Positions 30,946 to 41,992 of a DNA stretch of 64,000 nucleotides are shown in pieces. Position 1 is the stretch's first letter; each line of letters begins with the position of its first letter. The stretch covers positions 372,001-436,000 of the forward strand of contig NZ_PEND01000002.1 in the NCBI RefSeq assembly GCF_002844195.1. Direction: 5' to 3'. This DNA is from Halegenticoccus soli (GTDB taxonomy: Archaea; Halobacteriota; Halobacteria; Halobacteriales; Haloferacaceae). A program made the translations under genes and the position numbers. The notes beneath the pieces were generated by a model. It was not told the origin of the DNA. It saw only the letters and a list, made by a program, of their open reading frames with translations, and ran no database searches.

Positions 30946-31365
30946 CTACGTCAGTTGGATGTCGTCGATGTCGTAGTGTCGCTCGGCCAGTCGACGGGCG
31001 GTGTCGATGTTCCGCCCGCCCTTCCCGATGGCGACGCCGCGGTCGTCCTCCGCGACCTCGACGTACGCCACGCGGTCGTTCTGCTCGCTTATCGTCACGT
31101 GCCGGACCGCCGCGGGCGCGAGCGCGTTGGCGACGAACGCCTCCGCGGTGTCGGCGTCCTCGACCAGCTCGACCGTCTTGCCGACCCGCTCTTCGAACTC
31201 GCGGACCGTCCGCCCGCCGTGACCGACGGCCTTTCCCATCTCGCCCGCGGGGACGAGCACGACGAGCCGGTCGTCCTCGACGAGGCAGTCGTTCGCCCCG
31301 GCGTCCGTCACCTCGTCGAAGAGGCCGATGTACCGACGGGCGGCGTCCGACAGCGTGACCTTCAT
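30946..31365 (-). CDS. nusA: NusA-like transcription termination factor (KH protein)
   Basis: 139 residues with two KH RNA-binding domains. The GxxG-type loops are GHGGRTV in the first and GKGGRNI in the second. The protein is the archaeal NusA homologue, which lacks the bacterial S1 and polymerase-binding parts. It is encoded 13 bases after rpoA2, the usual last gene of the RNA polymerase operon, and probably contacts nascent RNA. Confidence 0.95.
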   Translation of the reverse strand: MKVTLSDAARRYIGLFDEVTDAGANDCLVEDDRLVVLVPAGEMGKAVGHGGRTVREFEERVGKTVELVEDADTAEAFVANALAPAAVRHVTISEQNDRVAYVEVAEDDRGVAIGKGGRNIDTARRLAERHYDIDDIQLT

Positions 31366-31378
31366 CCGTCTGTCCCTC

Positions 31379-32632
31379 TCAGTCGTCCGACGGCCGCCCC
31401 GCCGCTCCGCCGTCGGCGCTGAACGAACCCATCTTGAGGTTCACGTCGCCGGTGCCGATCGCGACGGGCTTGCCGACGATGACGTTCTCGATGACGCCGT
31501 TGAGGTCGTCCTCCTCGCCGTGGATGGCGGCGTCGAGCAGGTGGTTGACCGTGACCTCGAACGCCGCCCGCGCCAGGACGGACTCCTTGCTGCCGGAGAT
31601 GCCGTGACGACCGATGGACTCGATCGTCCCGCGGTTGGTCATGATGTCGGCGACGAGCATCAAGTGGCGGATGTTCACGTCGTCGAGACCCTGCTCCTCC
31701 AGCGTCTCCATCGTCTCCTCGATGATCGCCTCGCGGGCGGCCTCGACGCCGAGGTTCCGGTAGATCTCGTGGATGTTGTTGCACGTCGTCCGGGTGGCGT
31801 CGACGCCGTCGATGGCGAGCACGTCCCCGAACGCCGATCCCTCGGTGTAGAGGACGAACTCCTCCTCCTCGTCGCCGGTCTTCTCTTTGCGGATGACGAC
31901 CCGGGTGACGTCTTCGATCCCCTTGAACACGATCTCGCGGAGCCGCTCGACGAGCTGCAGGAGCTCGCGGTAGCTCGGCTGTTCGGGGCCGAACTCGATC
32001 ACGGTCCCGCTGCGCCGGGTCGTCACGCCGAGGGCGTCCTCGATCGTCTCGGCGATCTCGGTCGCGACCTCGTCGACGCTGTCGGCGCGGGGCCACCGCT
32101 CCATCAGCGTCTCCTCGTTCAGGTCGACGCGGACGAGCATGTCCGCGACGTTCGTGCTCACGTCGCCGAGCGCGAGGATCTTCGTGGACTCGATCGCCCA
32201 GACGACCTCGTGGGCCCGCTCGCGGTCGGTCGCGTACGGGACGCCCTCCTCGTTCTGCGCTTCGTCCTCGAGGTAGACCGTCATCATCGGCGTGTCGGGG
32301 GTTTTCCGGGCGTCGACGAGCTCGATGAGGCGCGGCAGGCCCTGCGTCACGTCGATTTCTGCAACGCCAGCATAGTGAAAAGTATTCATCGTCATCTGGG
32401 TTCCGGGTTCACCGATGCTCTGGGCGCTCACCGTTCCAACGGGGTCGAGCGGGTCGACCCGCGTGTCGAGGTAGCGGGCCTCGACCGCCTTCGCGATCTC
32501 GTCCGCCTGCTCGACCGTCACGCCGCCGCGCTCCTCTATCGTCCCGTACACTCGATCCTTGAGGCGGCGCGGGAGCTCCGTGTCCTCGACGACCGCCTCG
32601 ACGTCCTCGTTCACGTGTTCGTACTCAGTCAT
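31379..32632 (-). CDS. rpoA2: RNA polymerase subunit A''
   Basis: 417 residues, the C-terminal part of the largest subunit, split from A' as in all Euryarchaea. The bridge-helix and trigger-loop region is recognisable in [25 protein letters not shown] in pattern, which helps position the nucleotide in the active site. It overlaps rpoA1 by eight bases, implying coupled translation and balanced amounts. No intein is present in this conserved stretch. Confidence 0.97.
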   Translation of the reverse strand: MTEYEHVNEDVEAVVEDTELPRRLKDRVYGTIEERGGVTVEQADEIAKAVEARYLDTRVDPLDPVGTVSAQSIGEPGTQMTMNTFHYAGVAEIDVTQGLPRLIELVDARKTPDTPMMTVYLEDEAQNEEGVPYATDRERAHEVVWAIESTKILALGDVSTNVADMLVRVDLNEETLMERWPRADSVDEVATEIAETIEDALGVTTRRSGTVIEFGPEQPSYRELLQLVERLREIVFKGIEDVTRVVIRKEKTGDEEEEFVLYTEGSAFGDVLAIDGVDATRTTCNNIHEIYRNLGVEAAREAIIEETMETLEEQGLDDVNIRHLMLVADIMTNRGTIESIGRHGISGSKESVLARAAFEVTVNHLLDAAIHGEEDDLNGVIENVIVGKPVAIGTGDVNLKMGSFSADGGAAGRPSDD

Positions 32633-35555
32633 CCGACTGCACCCCCTGTCCGCGGGCGACGCGCCGCGGCTCGGCGTGTTCGGAGAGGTTCGTCGGCTCC
32701 TCGCGCTCGCCGAGGAACCGCTGCTTTTCGGCCTCGTCGCCGAACTCGGCCTCCAGGATCCGGTCGGCGATGCTGTCCACGTCGATGTCGTTGGCGTCGC
32801 CGGAGGAGACGCGGACGGGGCTCGTGCCGTCCTCGCCGAACTCGAACTGGACGATGGTGCCGCTGGTGTCGCGGACCGTCCCGTCGTACTGCGTTTCGAG
32901 CTCGGACAGCGCGTTGATCAGACGGCGCTGGAGGTACCCGGACTTGGAGGTCCGGACCGCCGTGTCGACGAGCCCCTCGCGGCCGCCCATCGCGTGGAAG
33001 AAGAACTCCCGGGGGGTCAGCCCGCCGCGGTAGGAGTTCTCCACGAAGCCGTGCGCCTCGGCGGAGAGGTCGTTCTTCCGGTAGTGGCTGAGGGTGCGGT
33101 CCTCGTAGCCGCGGTTGATGCGCTCGCCCCGAACCGCCTGCTGGCCGACGCAGCCGGCCATCTGGGTCAGGTTGAGCATCGACCCGCGGGCCCCGGAGCG
33201 GGCCATGATGACCGCCGGGTTGTCGTCGCCGAAGTGGTCTTCGGCGATCTCGCCCGCGCTGTCGCGGGCCTTCCCGAGGGTCTGCATGATCTTCATCTCC
33301 AGCGTCTCGTCGACCGTCCGGCCCGGCAGGGACTCCAGCTCGCCGGCCTCGTACGTCTCGATGAGCTCCTCGATGCGCTCGTAGGCGTTCTCGATGGCCT
33401 CGTCGACCATCTCGCCGGCCTCGTCCGGGATGGACTCGTCGTCGATGCCGAGCGAGAACCCGAAGTGCATGATGGCGCGCATCGCCAGCGAGGCGATCTC
33501 GTTGATGAAGATCCGCGCGCGCGTCTCGGAGTACACCTTCGTGATGGTGTCGACGATCTCGCCGCCGAACGCGCCGACCGCGTCCTCGTCGATCGTCCCC
33601 TCGATCAGCTGGCCGTCCTCGATGACGACCGTGTCGCCGGTCGAACTCGGGAACTCGAGCGAGAGGTCGTCCGGCAGGAGCAGCGAGAAGATGGTCCGGC
33701 CGGTCCAGTACGGCTCGCCGTCGTCCCGACCATCGGGCTCGGGGAGCTCGTCGACGCTCGTCGCCCGCAGCAGGTCGAGCGCCTGCGTCTCGCTGAACCG
33801 CGGGTTCTCGTGCGTCAGCAGGTACGTCCCCGAGATGTGGTCCTGGATGGCCCCGATGATGTTCTCGCCGAAGCGCGGGCTGAGGATCTGCTCCTGCACG
33901 CGCATGAGGACGCGCGCCTCCGCGCGGGCCTCCTCGTTCTGCAGCGCGTGCATGTTCATCTCGTCGCCGTCGAAGTCCGCGTTGTACGGCGGGCAGACGG
34001 TCGTGTTCAGCCGGAACGTCTTGTACGGCATCACCACGACCTCGTGGGCCATGATGGACATCCGGTGCAGCGACGGCTGCCGGTTGAAGATGACGATGTC
34101 GCCGTCGACGAGGTGGCGGTTGACCTCCCAGCCGACCTCGACCTTCTCCGCCAGCTCCTCGCAGTTCTTCTCCGTCACCTTGAGCCGGCGGCCGTCCGGG
34201 CGCTTGACGTAGTTCGCGCCGGGGTGGCTCTCGGGCCCGTTGCGGACGTACTGGCGTGCCTCCTCGATGTTCCGCTCGGTGACGTTCATCGTCTGGGTCA
34301 TCTCCTTGGCCACCCGGTCGGGGACGCCGACCTCGTTGAGCGACAGCGTCGGGTCGGGGCTGATCACGGTCCGCGCGGAGAAGTTCACGCGCTTGCCGGA
34401 CAGCGACCCGCGGAAGCGACCCTCCTTCCCCTTGAGGCGCTGGCTGAGCGTCTTCAGCGGGCGGCCGGAGCGGTGTCGCGCCGGCGGCGTCCCGCTGATC
34501 TCGTTGTCGATGAACGTGGTGACGTGGTACTGCAGGAGCTCCCACAGGTCCTCGATGATGAGCTGCGGCGCGCCGGCCTCGCGGTTCTCCATGAACCGCT
34601 GGTTGATCCGGATGATGTCGACCAGCTTGTGCGTGAGGTCGTCCTCGGAGCGCTGGCCGTTGTCGAGCGTGATCGACGGCCTGGCCGTCACGGGCGGCAC
34701 CGGCAGCACCGTCAGGATCATCCACTCGGGTCGGGAGCGCTCCGGGTCGATTCCGAGGGTTTCGATGTCGGAGTCCGGGATGTCCTCGAACCAGTCGCGG
34801 ATGTCCGAGGGCATCAGCTTGTTCATGTCCTCCTCGGTCAGGTCGATACCGAGCGCCTTCTCGATGGCTCGGCGGTCGTCCTTGCGCGGGCGGAACTCGC
34901 CCGCGAGGATCTCGTTCACCCGCGCGAGGTCGATGCCGGTCTCCTCCGCGAGTTCCTGCGGGGAGGTTCCCTGGTCGTCCTCGTCGTCCGGGTCGGGCTG
35001 CATCGCCGAGGCGATGCGCTCGGAGTAGTCCCCCGAGAGGACGTCCTGCACCTCGTAGTACGTCGTCGGCTTCTCGTGTTTGATGTCGTGCTGTGGGGCG
35101 CCGCAGTACGGGCAGCGGCTGGCCTTCCGGGCCTGCCGAACCGCGGCCTTCAGCACGTCGTTGGGATCCTCGCCGAGCTCTCTGGTGCGCACGAGCCGGT
35201 CGCGGAACTCCGCCTGCTCCTCCTCCGTGAGCGCCAGCCGGCCGCACTCCCGGCAGGTGGCCCGGAGCAGCCGACGGATGAGCTTCGTGAAGCCGACGTG
35301 GATGACCGGCGCGGCGAGTTCGATGTGGCCGAAGTGACCGTTACACGACCCGGAGTGCTGACCGCAGGTGCGGCACTCAAGGCCGGGGTCGATGACGCCG
35401 AGCCGCGGGTCCATCAGCCCCATGTCGATGGGGTAGCCGTCGTCGTCGTACGTGTCCGCGGTGATGACCTTCGTCGCGGACATGTCCCGGTACGTCTCCG
35501 GGTCCATCAGTCCGAACTGAAGACCGCCGAGCTCTTTCGGTGTTTGCATTGACAT
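32625..35555 (-). CDS. rpoA1: RNA polymerase subunit A'
   Basis: 976 residues. The catalytic magnesium motif [10 protein letters not shown] is near residue 525. Zinc sites in the clamp include [17 protein letters not shown] near the N-terminus and CRECG and CPYCG later. An ATG at 35555 gives MSMQTPKEL, and one two codons later is also possible. It is followed by rpoA2 with an eight-base overlap, and rpoB1 ends 15 bases upstream. No intein or frameshift is seen. Confidence 0.97.
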   Translation of the reverse strand: MSMQTPKELGGLQFGLMDPETYRDMSATKVITADTYDDDGYPIDMGLMDPRLGVIDPGLECRTCGQHSGSCNGHFGHIELAAPVIHVGFTKLIRRLLRATCRECGRLALTEEEQAEFRDRLVRTRELGEDPNDVLKAAVRQARKASRCPYCGAPQHDIKHEKPTTYYEVQDVLSGDYSERIASAMQPDPDDEDDQGTSPQELAEETGIDLARVNEILAGEFRPRKDDRRAIEKALGIDLTEEDMNKLMPSDIRDWFEDIPDSDIETLGIDPERSRPEWMILTVLPVPPVTARPSITLDNGQRSEDDLTHKLVDIIRINQRFMENREAGAPQLIIEDLWELLQYHVTTFIDNEISGTPPARHRSGRPLKTLSQRLKGKEGRFRGSLSGKRVNFSARTVISPDPTLSLNEVGVPDRVAKEMTQTMNVTERNIEEARQYVRNGPESHPGANYVKRPDGRRLKVTEKNCEELAEKVEVGWEVNRHLVDGDIVIFNRQPSLHRMSIMAHEVVVMPYKTFRLNTTVCPPYNADFDGDEMNMHALQNEEARAEARVLMRVQEQILSPRFGENIIGAIQDHISGTYLLTHENPRFSETQALDLLRATSVDELPEPDGRDDGEPYWTGRTIFSLLLPDDLSLEFPSSTGDTVVIEDGQLIEGTIDEDAVGAFGGEIVDTITKVYSETRARIFINEIASLAMRAIMHFGFSLGIDDESIPDEAGEMVDEAIENAYERIEELIETYEAGELESLPGRTVDETLEMKIMQTLGKARDSAGEIAEDHFGDDNPAVIMARSGARGSMLNLTQMAGCVGQQAVRGERINRGYEDRTLSHYRKNDLSAEAHGFVENSYRGGLTPREFFFHAMGGREGLVDTAVRTSKSGYLQRRLINALSELETQYDGTVRDTSGTIVQFEFGEDGTSPVRVSSGDANDIDVDSIADRILEAEFGDEAEKQRFLGEREEPTNLSEHAEPRRVARGQGVQSDD

Positions 35556-35570
35556 GTGTGTTCCTCCCGG

Positions 35571-37397
35571 TTAGACCGCGTCCTCCAGTTCGAGTCGGGG
35601 TCGGATGCCGAGTGCGATCATCTCGTCGAGCAGGAGCTTGAACGCGTAGCTGACCTCGATCTGGTGGATGTTGTCCTCGTCCCCGGTGATGGGGTCGTAG
35701 ATGCGCCGCTGTTCCCTGTCCTCGACCGCGACCATGCCCGTGTCGGCGCTGACGTACACGAGCTCTCGGTCGGAGGAGTCGAGGAGCCGCTCCTTGAGCG
35801 CCATCGCCGCGCCGTGGCCGATGAGCACCTCGCGTTCCATCTCGCCGACGCGCAGGCCGCCCTCGCGGGCGCGCCCCTCGGTGGGCTGCCGGGTGAGCAC
35901 CTGCACCGGCCCGCGGGAACGGGCGTGCAGCTTGTTGCTCACCATGTGGTACAGCTTGTGGTACAGGATCACGCCGACGAAGATCTCGGCCTCGATCTTC
36001 TCGCCGGTGACGCCCGAGTACATGACCTCCTTGCCGGCGGAGTTGAAGCCGTGCTCCTCCAGCGCCCCGCGGAGCTCGTTCTCGCTTTCGCCCTGGAACG
36101 GCGTGCCGTCGACGCGCCGACCCTCCAGCGCGCCAACCTTCCCGCCGAGCATCTCCAGCACGTGCCCGACCGTCATCCGGGACGGGAGCGCGTGGGGGTT
36201 GATGACGAGGTCGGGGACGACCCCCTCGTCGGTGAAGGGCATGTCCTCCTGGGGCGCGAGGTGGCCGACGACGCCCTTCTGGCCGTGGCGCGACGCGAAC
36301 TTGTCGCCCAGCTCCGGGATGCGCTCGTCGCGCACCTTCACCTTCGAGAGCTTCGAGCCGTCCTCGCCCTCCATGAGCGTGACCGTGTCGACGACGCCGT
36401 CCTCGCCGGAGCGCATCGTCACGGAGGTCTCGCGGCGCTTCTGGGGCGACAGGCCGCCCATGTCGTCCGGCTCCTCCAGGAAGCGCGGCGGACTGGTCTT
36501 GCCGAGCAGGACCGAGTTCTCGTCGACCACGGTCTCGGGGTTGACGAGGCCGTCCTCGTCGAGGTGCGTGTAGGCGTCCTCGCCGCGGGCGCCGCGCACG
36601 TCCTGGGAGGGGATCTCGAAGCGGTCCTCCTGGCCGCCGGGGTAGCGGCGCTCCTCGCCCTCGTAGGTCCTGAAGAAGTGCGAACGGGCGAGCGCGCGCT
36701 CCACGGAGCCCTTGTTCATGACGAGCGCGTCCTCGATGTTGAACCCCTCGTAGCTCATGACGGCCACGACGAAGTTCTGCGCCGCCGGCCGCTCGTCGAA
36801 GCCGATCTGCTCCGTCGTCTGCGTCTTGACCATCGCCACCTGCGGGTAGTGCAGGAGGTGCTGACGGGTGTCGGGTCGGATCCGGTAGTTCGCGGAGGGG
36901 ATCCCGAGCGACTGCTTCATCATCCCCGCGCCCATGGTGATGCGGGGCGACGCGTTGTGCTCGGGGTAGGGGATCATCCCCGACCCGACGCTGAAGATGA
37001 GCGAGGGGTCGATCTCGAGGTGGGTGTGTTCCGGGGTGAGTTCGTCCTCGTCGACGGCGACGAAGATGTCCTCCTCCTCCTCGGCGTCGATGAACTCGAC
37101 GTACCCGCGCTCGACGAGGTCCTGGAAGTCGAGGGTGCCGCTCTCGACCGCCTCTATCTCCTCGTCGCCCAGCAGGGGTTCGCCGTTCTCGACGACGAGG
37201 AGCGGGCGGCGAGCGCGCCCCGCGTCGGCGTTGACGATGACCTCCCGGGTGCGCTCCTTGACGCTCACGTTCACCATGCCGCTTATGTCGCCGCGCCGTC
37301 GCGCTTCTCGGATCTGTTCTGCGAGCTGGTTCGGGTCCGGGTGGGTCCCGACCAGGCTGCCGTTGACGTATACTTTCGCCTCTCGTGCCTGAGCCAT
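35571..37397 (-). CDS. rpoB1: RNA polymerase subunit B'
   Basis: 608 residues, the C-terminal part of the second-largest subunit. Conserved regions include [13 protein letters not shown] and the polymerase-wall motif [13 protein letters not shown]. The C-terminal region has [21 protein letters not shown] in pattern, followed by a clamp end. It follows rpoB2 by seven bases. The B subunit is split into B'' and B', as in methanogens and haloarchaea. Confidence 0.97.
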   Translation of the reverse strand: MAQAREAKVYVNGSLVGTHPDPNQLAEQIREARRRGDISGMVNVSVKERTREVIVNADAGRARRPLLVVENGEPLLGDEEIEAVESGTLDFQDLVERGYVEFIDAEEEEDIFVAVDEDELTPEHTHLEIDPSLIFSVGSGMIPYPEHNASPRITMGAGMMKQSLGIPSANYRIRPDTRQHLLHYPQVAMVKTQTTEQIGFDERPAAQNFVVAVMSYEGFNIEDALVMNKGSVERALARSHFFRTYEGEERRYPGGQEDRFEIPSQDVRGARGEDAYTHLDEDGLVNPETVVDENSVLLGKTSPPRFLEEPDDMGGLSPQKRRETSVTMRSGEDGVVDTVTLMEGEDGSKLSKVKVRDERIPELGDKFASRHGQKGVVGHLAPQEDMPFTDEGVVPDLVINPHALPSRMTVGHVLEMLGGKVGALEGRRVDGTPFQGESENELRGALEEHGFNSAGKEVMYSGVTGEKIEAEIFVGVILYHKLYHMVSNKLHARSRGPVQVLTRQPTEGRAREGGLRVGEMEREVLIGHGAAMALKERLLDSSDRELVYVSADTGMVAVEDREQRRIYDPITGDEDNIHQIEVSYAFKLLLDEMIALGIRPRLELEDAV

Positions 37398-37404
37398 GTG
37401 TGGG

Positions 37405-38979
37405 TTAGTCGTCCGCGGTCGTTGTCGTGGGTTCGACGCCCTCGATTCCGGGGATGCCCTCCACCCCCATCGACGCCAGCTCCCGTTTCAGCGACTGTTC
37501 GTCCTCGACGTTCTGCGACAGCTCCATCGCCTGCGCGAAGTTCTTCACGAGGCCGCAGTTCGGCCCTTCCGGGGTCTCGGAGGGTCCGATCCGACCCCAC
37601 TGGGTCGCGTGCAGGTCGCGCGCTTCGAAGTGCGGTTGGCTGCGAGACAGCGGGCTGCGCAGCCGCCGCAGGTGCGACAGCACGCCCATGTAGTCCGTCC
37701 GATCGACGAGCTGGGAGACGCCCGAGCGACCGCCCACCCAGTTTCCGGTGGCGATCGGGTGTTCGAGCCGCTCGGTCAGCACGTCGGAGCGGACGACGGT
37801 GTTGACGGTGAGCCGCCGGTTGCGCATGTTGGCGCGTTCGAGCTGGTATTTCACGTCGCGCGCGAGCTTGTTCAGCGCCGTCCGGAACAGGTCCTTCATC
37901 AGGTCGCCGCTCACCTTCAGGCGCTTGTTCGCGTAGTGGTCCTTGTCGTCCGCCTCGCGGCGGTTGAGCGCGAGTTCGAAGCACGCCTCGGCCATCCGGC
38001 AGAGGTAGAACGCCTTGTTGATCCGGACCTCCTCCTCCTCGACGCCCTCCTCGTGGAGGTGCGGCAGGAGGTACCGGTCGATGACGTAGTTGGCCCGCTT
38101 GAGCTGGTAGTTCTTCCCCTGTCCGCTGGCGACGCGCTTGCCGAGCGTTTCGATGGCCTCCTCCTGGGTCTGGACCTCGGCCATCTCCAGGTTCTCCAGC
38201 ATGAACTTCACGATCTCCGGGTCGTCGGAGACGCGGTGGACGATCTCCTCGTCGGATTCGAGCCCGAGGGCGCGAACGAGCGTGACGAAGTTCACGCTGC
38301 CCGACACGGAGGGGAACGACACCTCGAGGATGCCCTCGCGGTTCCGCTCGCAGAGGACCAGCGCGCGGTAGCCGCGGCGCTGGCTGAACGTCTTCGCCAC
38401 CTGGATCTCGTCGCCGTACTTCGTGTCGTACTCGGCGAGAATCTTGTTCGGCGCGAGGTCCTCGCTCGTCATCAGCACCCGCTCCGAGCCGTTGACGATG
38501 AAGTAGCCGCCGGGGTCGACGGGGTCCTCGCCGATCTCGATGAGCTCCTCGTCGGAGAAGCCGGCGATGTTGCACTTGGTGGAGCCGACCATGATCGGCA
38601 TCCGCCCGACCTTCGTCTCCGCGGAGTCGACGACGACCTCCTCCTCCTCCTCGCCGCCGCGGACGATGGACATCTCCATGAACACCGGGGCGGCGTAGGT
38701 GATGTTACGCAGGCGCGCCTCCTGCGGGTAGAGGAGTTCCTCGCTGCCGTCGGCTTCGCGGACGCGCGGCGTCACGACGCGGATGTCGCCGAGTTCGACC
38801 CAGACCGGCTCCTCGCCCTCTTTGTCGCCGATGTCCGTGTCGATCGTCGCCTTCTCGTCGACGACCTCCTGCATCCCCCGGTCGAGGAACGCGTTGAACG
38901 AGCGGAAGTGGTGCTCCGCGAGTCGGTCCTGCGAGAAGTACTCCCGCGAGATGTTGCGTCTGGCTGTTCGGTCCATCAC
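37405..38979 (-). CDS. rpoB2: RNA polymerase subunit B''
   Basis: 524 residues, the N-terminal part of the second-largest subunit (protrusion, lobe and fork). Recognisable regions are [14 protein letters not shown] and the fork-loop area [23 protein letters not shown] in pattern. The ATG at 38979 overlaps the rpoH stop by four bases; a second ATG follows directly. It is part of the rpoH-rpoB2-rpoB1-rpoA1-rpoA2-nusA operon. Confidence 0.97.
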   Translation of the reverse strand: MMDRTARRNISREYFSQDRLAEHHFRSFNAFLDRGMQEVVDEKATIDTDIGDKEGEEPVWVELGDIRVVTPRVREADGSEELLYPQEARLRNITYAAPVFMEMSIVRGGEEEEEVVVDSAETKVGRMPIMVGSTKCNIAGFSDEELIEIGEDPVDPGGYFIVNGSERVLMTSEDLAPNKILAEYDTKYGDEIQVAKTFSQRRGYRALVLCERNREGILEVSFPSVSGSVNFVTLVRALGLESDEEIVHRVSDDPEIVKFMLENLEMAEVQTQEEAIETLGKRVASGQGKNYQLKRANYVIDRYLLPHLHEEGVEEEEVRINKAFYLCRMAEACFELALNRREADDKDHYANKRLKVSGDLMKDLFRTALNKLARDVKYQLERANMRNRRLTVNTVVRSDVLTERLEHPIATGNWVGGRSGVSQLVDRTDYMGVLSHLRRLRSPLSRSQPHFEARDLHATQWGRIGPSETPEGPNCGLVKNFAQAMELSQNVEDEQSLKRELASMGVEGIPGIEGVEPTTTTADD

Positions 38980-39209
38980 TCGACCACCAGTCGGTACACG
39001 ACTGCTCTTTCGGCCGTTCGGGAGTTGCGGACGATCTCGACCACGTCACCGGGTTCGGCGTCTGTCTCGCGCAGCGCCGGGTCGTTCTTCTTTATCTTGG
39101 GCAAGTTAGTTTTGTTGACGTTGTACTCTTCCAGCACCTCCTCGACGCGCTCGGGGTCGTCGAGGACGGTGTGCTCCGGAACCAGGTTGTGTTGGTTTAC
39201 GTCTACCAT
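38976..39209 (-). CDS. rpoH: RNA polymerase subunit H (Rpb5-like)
   Basis: 77 residues, matching the C-terminal domain of eukaryotic Rpb5: [18 protein letters not shown], then [14 protein letters not shown] and VVYRLVVE. It contacts downstream DNA through the jaw of the polymerase. It is the first gene of the operon and overlaps rpoB2 by four bases. Confidence 0.97.
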   Translation of the reverse strand: MVDVNQHNLVPEHTVLDDPERVEEVLEEYNVNKTNLPKIKKNDPALRETDAEPGDVVEIVRNSRTAERAVVYRLVVE

Positions 39210-39270
39210 GGATGGGTTCGGCTGTGGGGAGAAGCTATCACGAGATACTACAGCGGGCTAATGGCCCCAT

Positions 39271-39280
39271 CCATTTAATA
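39271..39280 (-). promoter_or_regulatory. TATA box of the RNA polymerase operon
   Basis: Minus-strand TATTAAATGG region, around 62-71 bases upstream of the rpoH ATG, predicting a 5' leader of roughly 35-40 bases. Unlike most genes here this mRNA would not be leaderless. Confidence 0.5.
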
Positions 39281-39435
39281 CTTGCCAAGTCGAACGGGAA
39301 GCTCGGCTACTCGACCGCGACGTCGAACCGCGGTCTGCGGGCTTGTGTTATCCTCACGCATGGTCTCCCGCGGTATATGCGTTGCGGCGAGAGGCGTCGC
39401 GGTATCGTGGCGCACACCGGTCTGAGATGGCAAGC

Positions 39436-39445
39436 CTTATTTAAC
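39436..39445 (+). promoter_or_regulatory. TATA box of tRNA-Asp
   Basis: cttatttaac lies 28-37 bases before the mature 5' end of the tRNA, leaving only a few bases of 5' leader for RNase P. Confidence 0.6.
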
Positions 39446-39472
39446 AGTCGGGGCAACGACTGAGTGCAGCAA

Positions 39473-39545
39473 GCCCGGGTGGTGTAGTGGCCCATCATAC
39501 GACCCTGTCACGGTCGTGACGCGGGTTCAAATCCCGCCTCGGGCG
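39473..39545 (+). tRNA. tRNA-Asp (GTC anticodon)
   Basis: 73 bases. The acceptor stem gcccggg pairs with ctcgggc (one G-T wobble). The anticodon stem cgacc/ggtcg encloses the loop with anticodon GTC. The T-arm is gcgggttcaaatcccgc, with discriminator G. CCA is not encoded and there is no intron. The 3' 23 bases are copied twice downstream. Confidence 0.97.
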
Positions 39546-39847
39546 CTTCTGCGGCGAACCAACGTGAGGAGCGAAGCGACCTCACGGCGGATTTGAACCA
39601 GAGAGGTCGCGGTCTCGCGAGCGAAGCGAGCGAGGAAGCGTCCCGACCGCGGTTCAAATCCCGCCTCGGGCGCATTTTTGCCGCAACCGATTCCGACGAC
39701 CACCGCGTAGCGTGTGCTCGTCACTGTGTGAGCGGCAATACGGCTACCAAGGGATTTGAATCCTGCCAGTCGCGCGCAGCGACCGGCGGGAGCGAGCACG
39801 TCTGGCTCCGGTTCAAATCCCGCCCCGGGCGTACTTTTGCCGCGACC
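39524..39847 (+). repeat. Tandem copies of the tRNA-Asp 3' end with inverted T-arms between
   Basis: The 3' end of tRNA-Asp (39524-39546) recurs identically at 39651-39673 (23 of 23 bases) and with one change at 39810-39831. Between the copies lie inverted T-arm sequences, ggcggatttgaacc at 39586-39599 and gggatttgaatcc at 39751-39763. A 7-bp hairpin (39563-39569 with 39580-39586) sits in the first unit. Copies 2 and 3 share a following ttttgccgc tract. No integrase gene is nearby. This looks like repeated att-type scars or a small repeat family. Confidence 0.85.
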
Positions 39848-39910
39848 AACTTCCCGAGCGAGGCGTCTCGTCGCCGAGCGAAACGGCTTTTGGCCCGCCG
39901 AGGGTAACGC

Positions 39911-40264
39911 TCACAGTTCTCCGCCGATCGATTCCGGACCCTCGGCGAACGTGGACGACGAGCCGTCCGCCTGCCGGAGCGTCACGAGGAGCTGGTTCGC
40001 GTTCAGCCGGACTTCGATGGTTTCGAAGTTCGGTTCGTAGACACTGTAGTGGTGTCCCTCCCTGTCGACCTTCGTCTCCTCGCGGAGCAGCCCGTGGGTC
40101 GCCATGACGCCGACCCGCCGGTAGATCGACGACTCGCTCCCGTCGCAGATCCGGCTCAGATCTTTGACCGACCGCCGCTTGGCGCGCGTCTCGACGAGGA
40201 TCCGCCGGACGTGCGGATCCGCGAGCACGTCGAACACGCCGTTCGGATCCCACTTGCGCGTCAC
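39911..40264 (-). CDS. Winged-helix transcriptional regulator
   Basis: 117 residues. DPNGVFDVLADPHVRRIL, then a helix-turn-helix (SVKDLSRICDGSESSIYRRV) and a wing ending in a basic strand give an ArsR-like winged helix. The frame is open to a GTG at 40345. I prefer the GTG at 40264 because GGAGGTGA (40272-40279) lies seven bases upstream. The C-terminal 35 residues are strand-rich (FETIEVRLNANQLLVTL) and may be a dimerisation or ligand part. It is divergent from the HalOD1 gene. Confidence 0.85.
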   Translation of the reverse strand: MTRKWDPNGVFDVLADPHVRRILVETRAKRRSVKDLSRICDGSESSIYRRVGVMATHGLLREETKVDREGHHYSVYEPNFETIEVRLNANQLLVTLRQADGSSSTFAEGPESIGGEL

Positions 40265-40376
40265 TGCCCTTTCACCTCCGTCGACATCCGCGAATTCGGT
40301 AACTTCCCGGTAAGTGAGTGTTCCGACGCGATGAATCGCGCGCACGTTCCGGCGTCGGCTGGAATCTACCCATCGA

Positions 40377-40386
40377 TTTATATATC
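40377..40386 (+). promoter_or_regulatory. TATA box of the HalOD1 gene
   Basis: tttatatatc is 21-30 bases before ATG 40407 and predicts a leaderless transcript. The element lies between two divergent starts, so the winged-helix protein could act here. Confidence 0.65.
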
Positions 40387-40406
40387 AGCTTTCGTATCTC
40401 TATCGC

Positions 40407-40676
40407 ATGCAACCCGTGCAGTCCGACGCGGAGGCGCACTACTTCACGTCCGAGGAGGACGGCGAGCTGAGCGTCGACATCGTCACCGCGGTCGCGGCGG
40501 TCAAAGGCGTCGATCCGCTGGAGATGCGGCCGCTGAACGACGTTCTCGACGGGGACGCGCTCGATCAGCTGATCCGGTCGATGGCGACCGACGCCGACGG
40601 AGCCGTCTCGTTCCGGCTGGCCGGCTGCGACGTGTACGTCCACGCCGACGGCGGCATCGTCGTCTACGGCGAGTGA
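40407..40676 (+). CDS. HalOD1 output-domain protein
   Basis: 89 residues, a single HalOD1 domain: SVDIVTAVAAVKGVDPLEMRPL, then LDQLIRSM and a C-terminal strand pair (VSFRLAGCDVYV). This small domain occurs as the output end of haloarchaeal response regulators and also alone, as here. Its molecular action is not known. It has its own promoter and no receiver domain. Confidence 0.9.
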   Translation: MQPVQSDAEAHYFTSEEDGELSVDIVTAVAAVKGVDPLEMRPLNDVLDGDALDQLIRSMATDADGAVSFRLAGCDVYVHADGGIVVYGE

Positions 40677-40829
40677 CGCCGACCCGGCCTCCCGGCGGCC
40701 ATCGGGCGGATCGCGGAACCCTCGTCGCGACGCGGCAGCACCTGACGCCGGTGTCCAGCGAGTGCGAACGCCGGCGAGTGCGAACGGGCCCAGCGACGCG
40801 CCGGTTCCCGACGCGGGGCCGACCGGGCG

Positions 40830-41966
40830 TTAATCTTCCTCGGGAGACGGTGGCGACCTCCGGTCGCTCGCCCGCGGACTCGCGCCGCCGTGCGGCGTCT
40901 CGCGCTCGCGTATCCTGACGCCGTGGACCGCCTCGGTGGCGTCGTCGACGACGAGCGCGTCCCCCGGCCGGCGCGGCAGTCGCTCCCGCAGCGACCCGGC
41001 GAAGTACGTCGGCCGGGCGGCCGCGAGCGCCTCGATGTCCGCGCCCGACGTGAGGCGGTGGACGATCGCGAGGTCCGCCTGCGACACCGCGACGTCGGGA
41101 AGCGCGCTCGGCCGCTGGGTCGCCGCCACGAGGCTGACTCCCGGGACCCGCCCCCGCGTGAGAACCGTCCGGAGGGCGTCGGCGGCGATTCCCCCGAAGA
41201 ACGCGTGCGCCTCGTCGACGAACAACCACGGAAGTCGGTCGAGCTTCCCGGCGGTTCGAGCCTCGTACAACCCCCGAGCCACGGCCGCGCAGACGGCGTT
41301 CATCGCCGCGGGAACGGCGTCCGTCAGGTCGAGGACCGTCGCCTCCGTCCCGACGAGATCGTCCACGCCGAGGCCGTCGCCCCCGAACACGTCCCACGAT
41401 TCGGCGAGCCGGAGGTGGTTCTCGGCCGCCCGTCGAACGCCGTCGCCGACGGACGCTTCGGAGACGTACCCGCGCATTCCGGCCAACGTCGCCCGTTCGC
41501 TCGCCGCGCGCCAGACGAGCGCGCCGACCGGCGCTGCGGCGTCCAGTCCGAGCAGGTCGGGCCAGGTCGACGGCGGGAGCGCCGAGGCGCGGACGGTCGG
41601 CCGCTCGACGCGCTCCGCGGGGACGACCTCGTCCCGCGCCCCCGCGCCGTCCGCCAGCCCCGCGAACGCGCCCATCGGATCGATCACGACCGGGGCGACG
41701 CCGTCCGCGCGGGCCGCCGCCTCGGCGACGACCCCGATCGTGTACGACTTTCCGGACCCGCGCTTCCCCACCACGAGCCCGGCGTGCGGTCGGTCGAGGT
41801 CGATCCCGACCGCCGCGCCGCCGCTCCCATCTCGCGCGCGGTAGATTCCGAGCCGGCCGGTCGGCGCCCGCCCCTCGCGATCACACTGGTCCGGCGTCCG
41901 TCCAAGCACCTGCATCGTCGCGGTCTGGCCGCGGCTTCCCACGTAAACCTCCGGCCGTAGGTTCAT
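40830..41966 (-). CDS. HerA-like ATPase (DUF87 type)
   Basis: 378 residues from the ATG at 41966 (MNLRPEVYVG). The Walker A GKRGSGKS is at 67-74, the Walker B is LPWLFVDEAH near 240, and a VAATQRPSALP segment matches sensor motifs of the HerA/FtsK superfamily. These ATPases pump DNA or form conjugation and repair motors. The NurA nuclease partner and Mre11/Rad50 are not adjacent, so this is a paralogue rather than the canonical HerA. Its start is only 26 bases from the divergent pilin-like gene. Confidence 0.82.
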   Translation of the reverse strand: MNLRPEVYVGSRGQTATMQVLGRTPDQCDREGRAPTGRLGIYRARDGSGGAAVGIDLDRPHAGLVVGKRGSGKSYTIGVVAEAAARADGVAPVVIDPMGAFAGLADGAGARDEVVPAERVERPTVRASALPPSTWPDLLGLDAAAPVGALVWRAASERATLAGMRGYVSEASVGDGVRRAAENHLRLAESWDVFGGDGLGVDDLVGTEATVLDLTDAVPAAMNAVCAAVARGLYEARTAGKLDRLPWLFVDEAHAFFGGIAADALRTVLTRGRVPGVSLVAATQRPSALPDVAVSQADLAIVHRLTSGADIEALAAARPTYFAGSLRERLPRRPGDALVVDDATEAVHGVRIRERETPHGGASPRASDRRSPPSPEED

Positions 41967-41992
41967 AAGCGAAAACGGGACCACTTCCCGAC

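Noticed and set aside
32559-35552. 997-residue ORF antisense to rpoA1
   Set aside because: Shadow of a highly conserved gene, with no recognisable protein features.
39646-39831. Additional tRNA genes after tRNA-Asp
   Set aside because: Only the T-arm and acceptor 3' strand are present; no D-arm or anticodon arm precedes the copies.
39456-40345. Integrated mobile element at tRNA-Asp
   Set aside because: No integrase, transposase or plasmid-type gene is visible; the nearby winged-helix gene alone is not enough.
40265-40345. Longer start (GTG 40345) for the winged-helix regulator
   Set aside because: A GGAGGTGA ribosome-binding site sits seven bases before the GTG at 40264, and the extra 27 residues lack conserved character.
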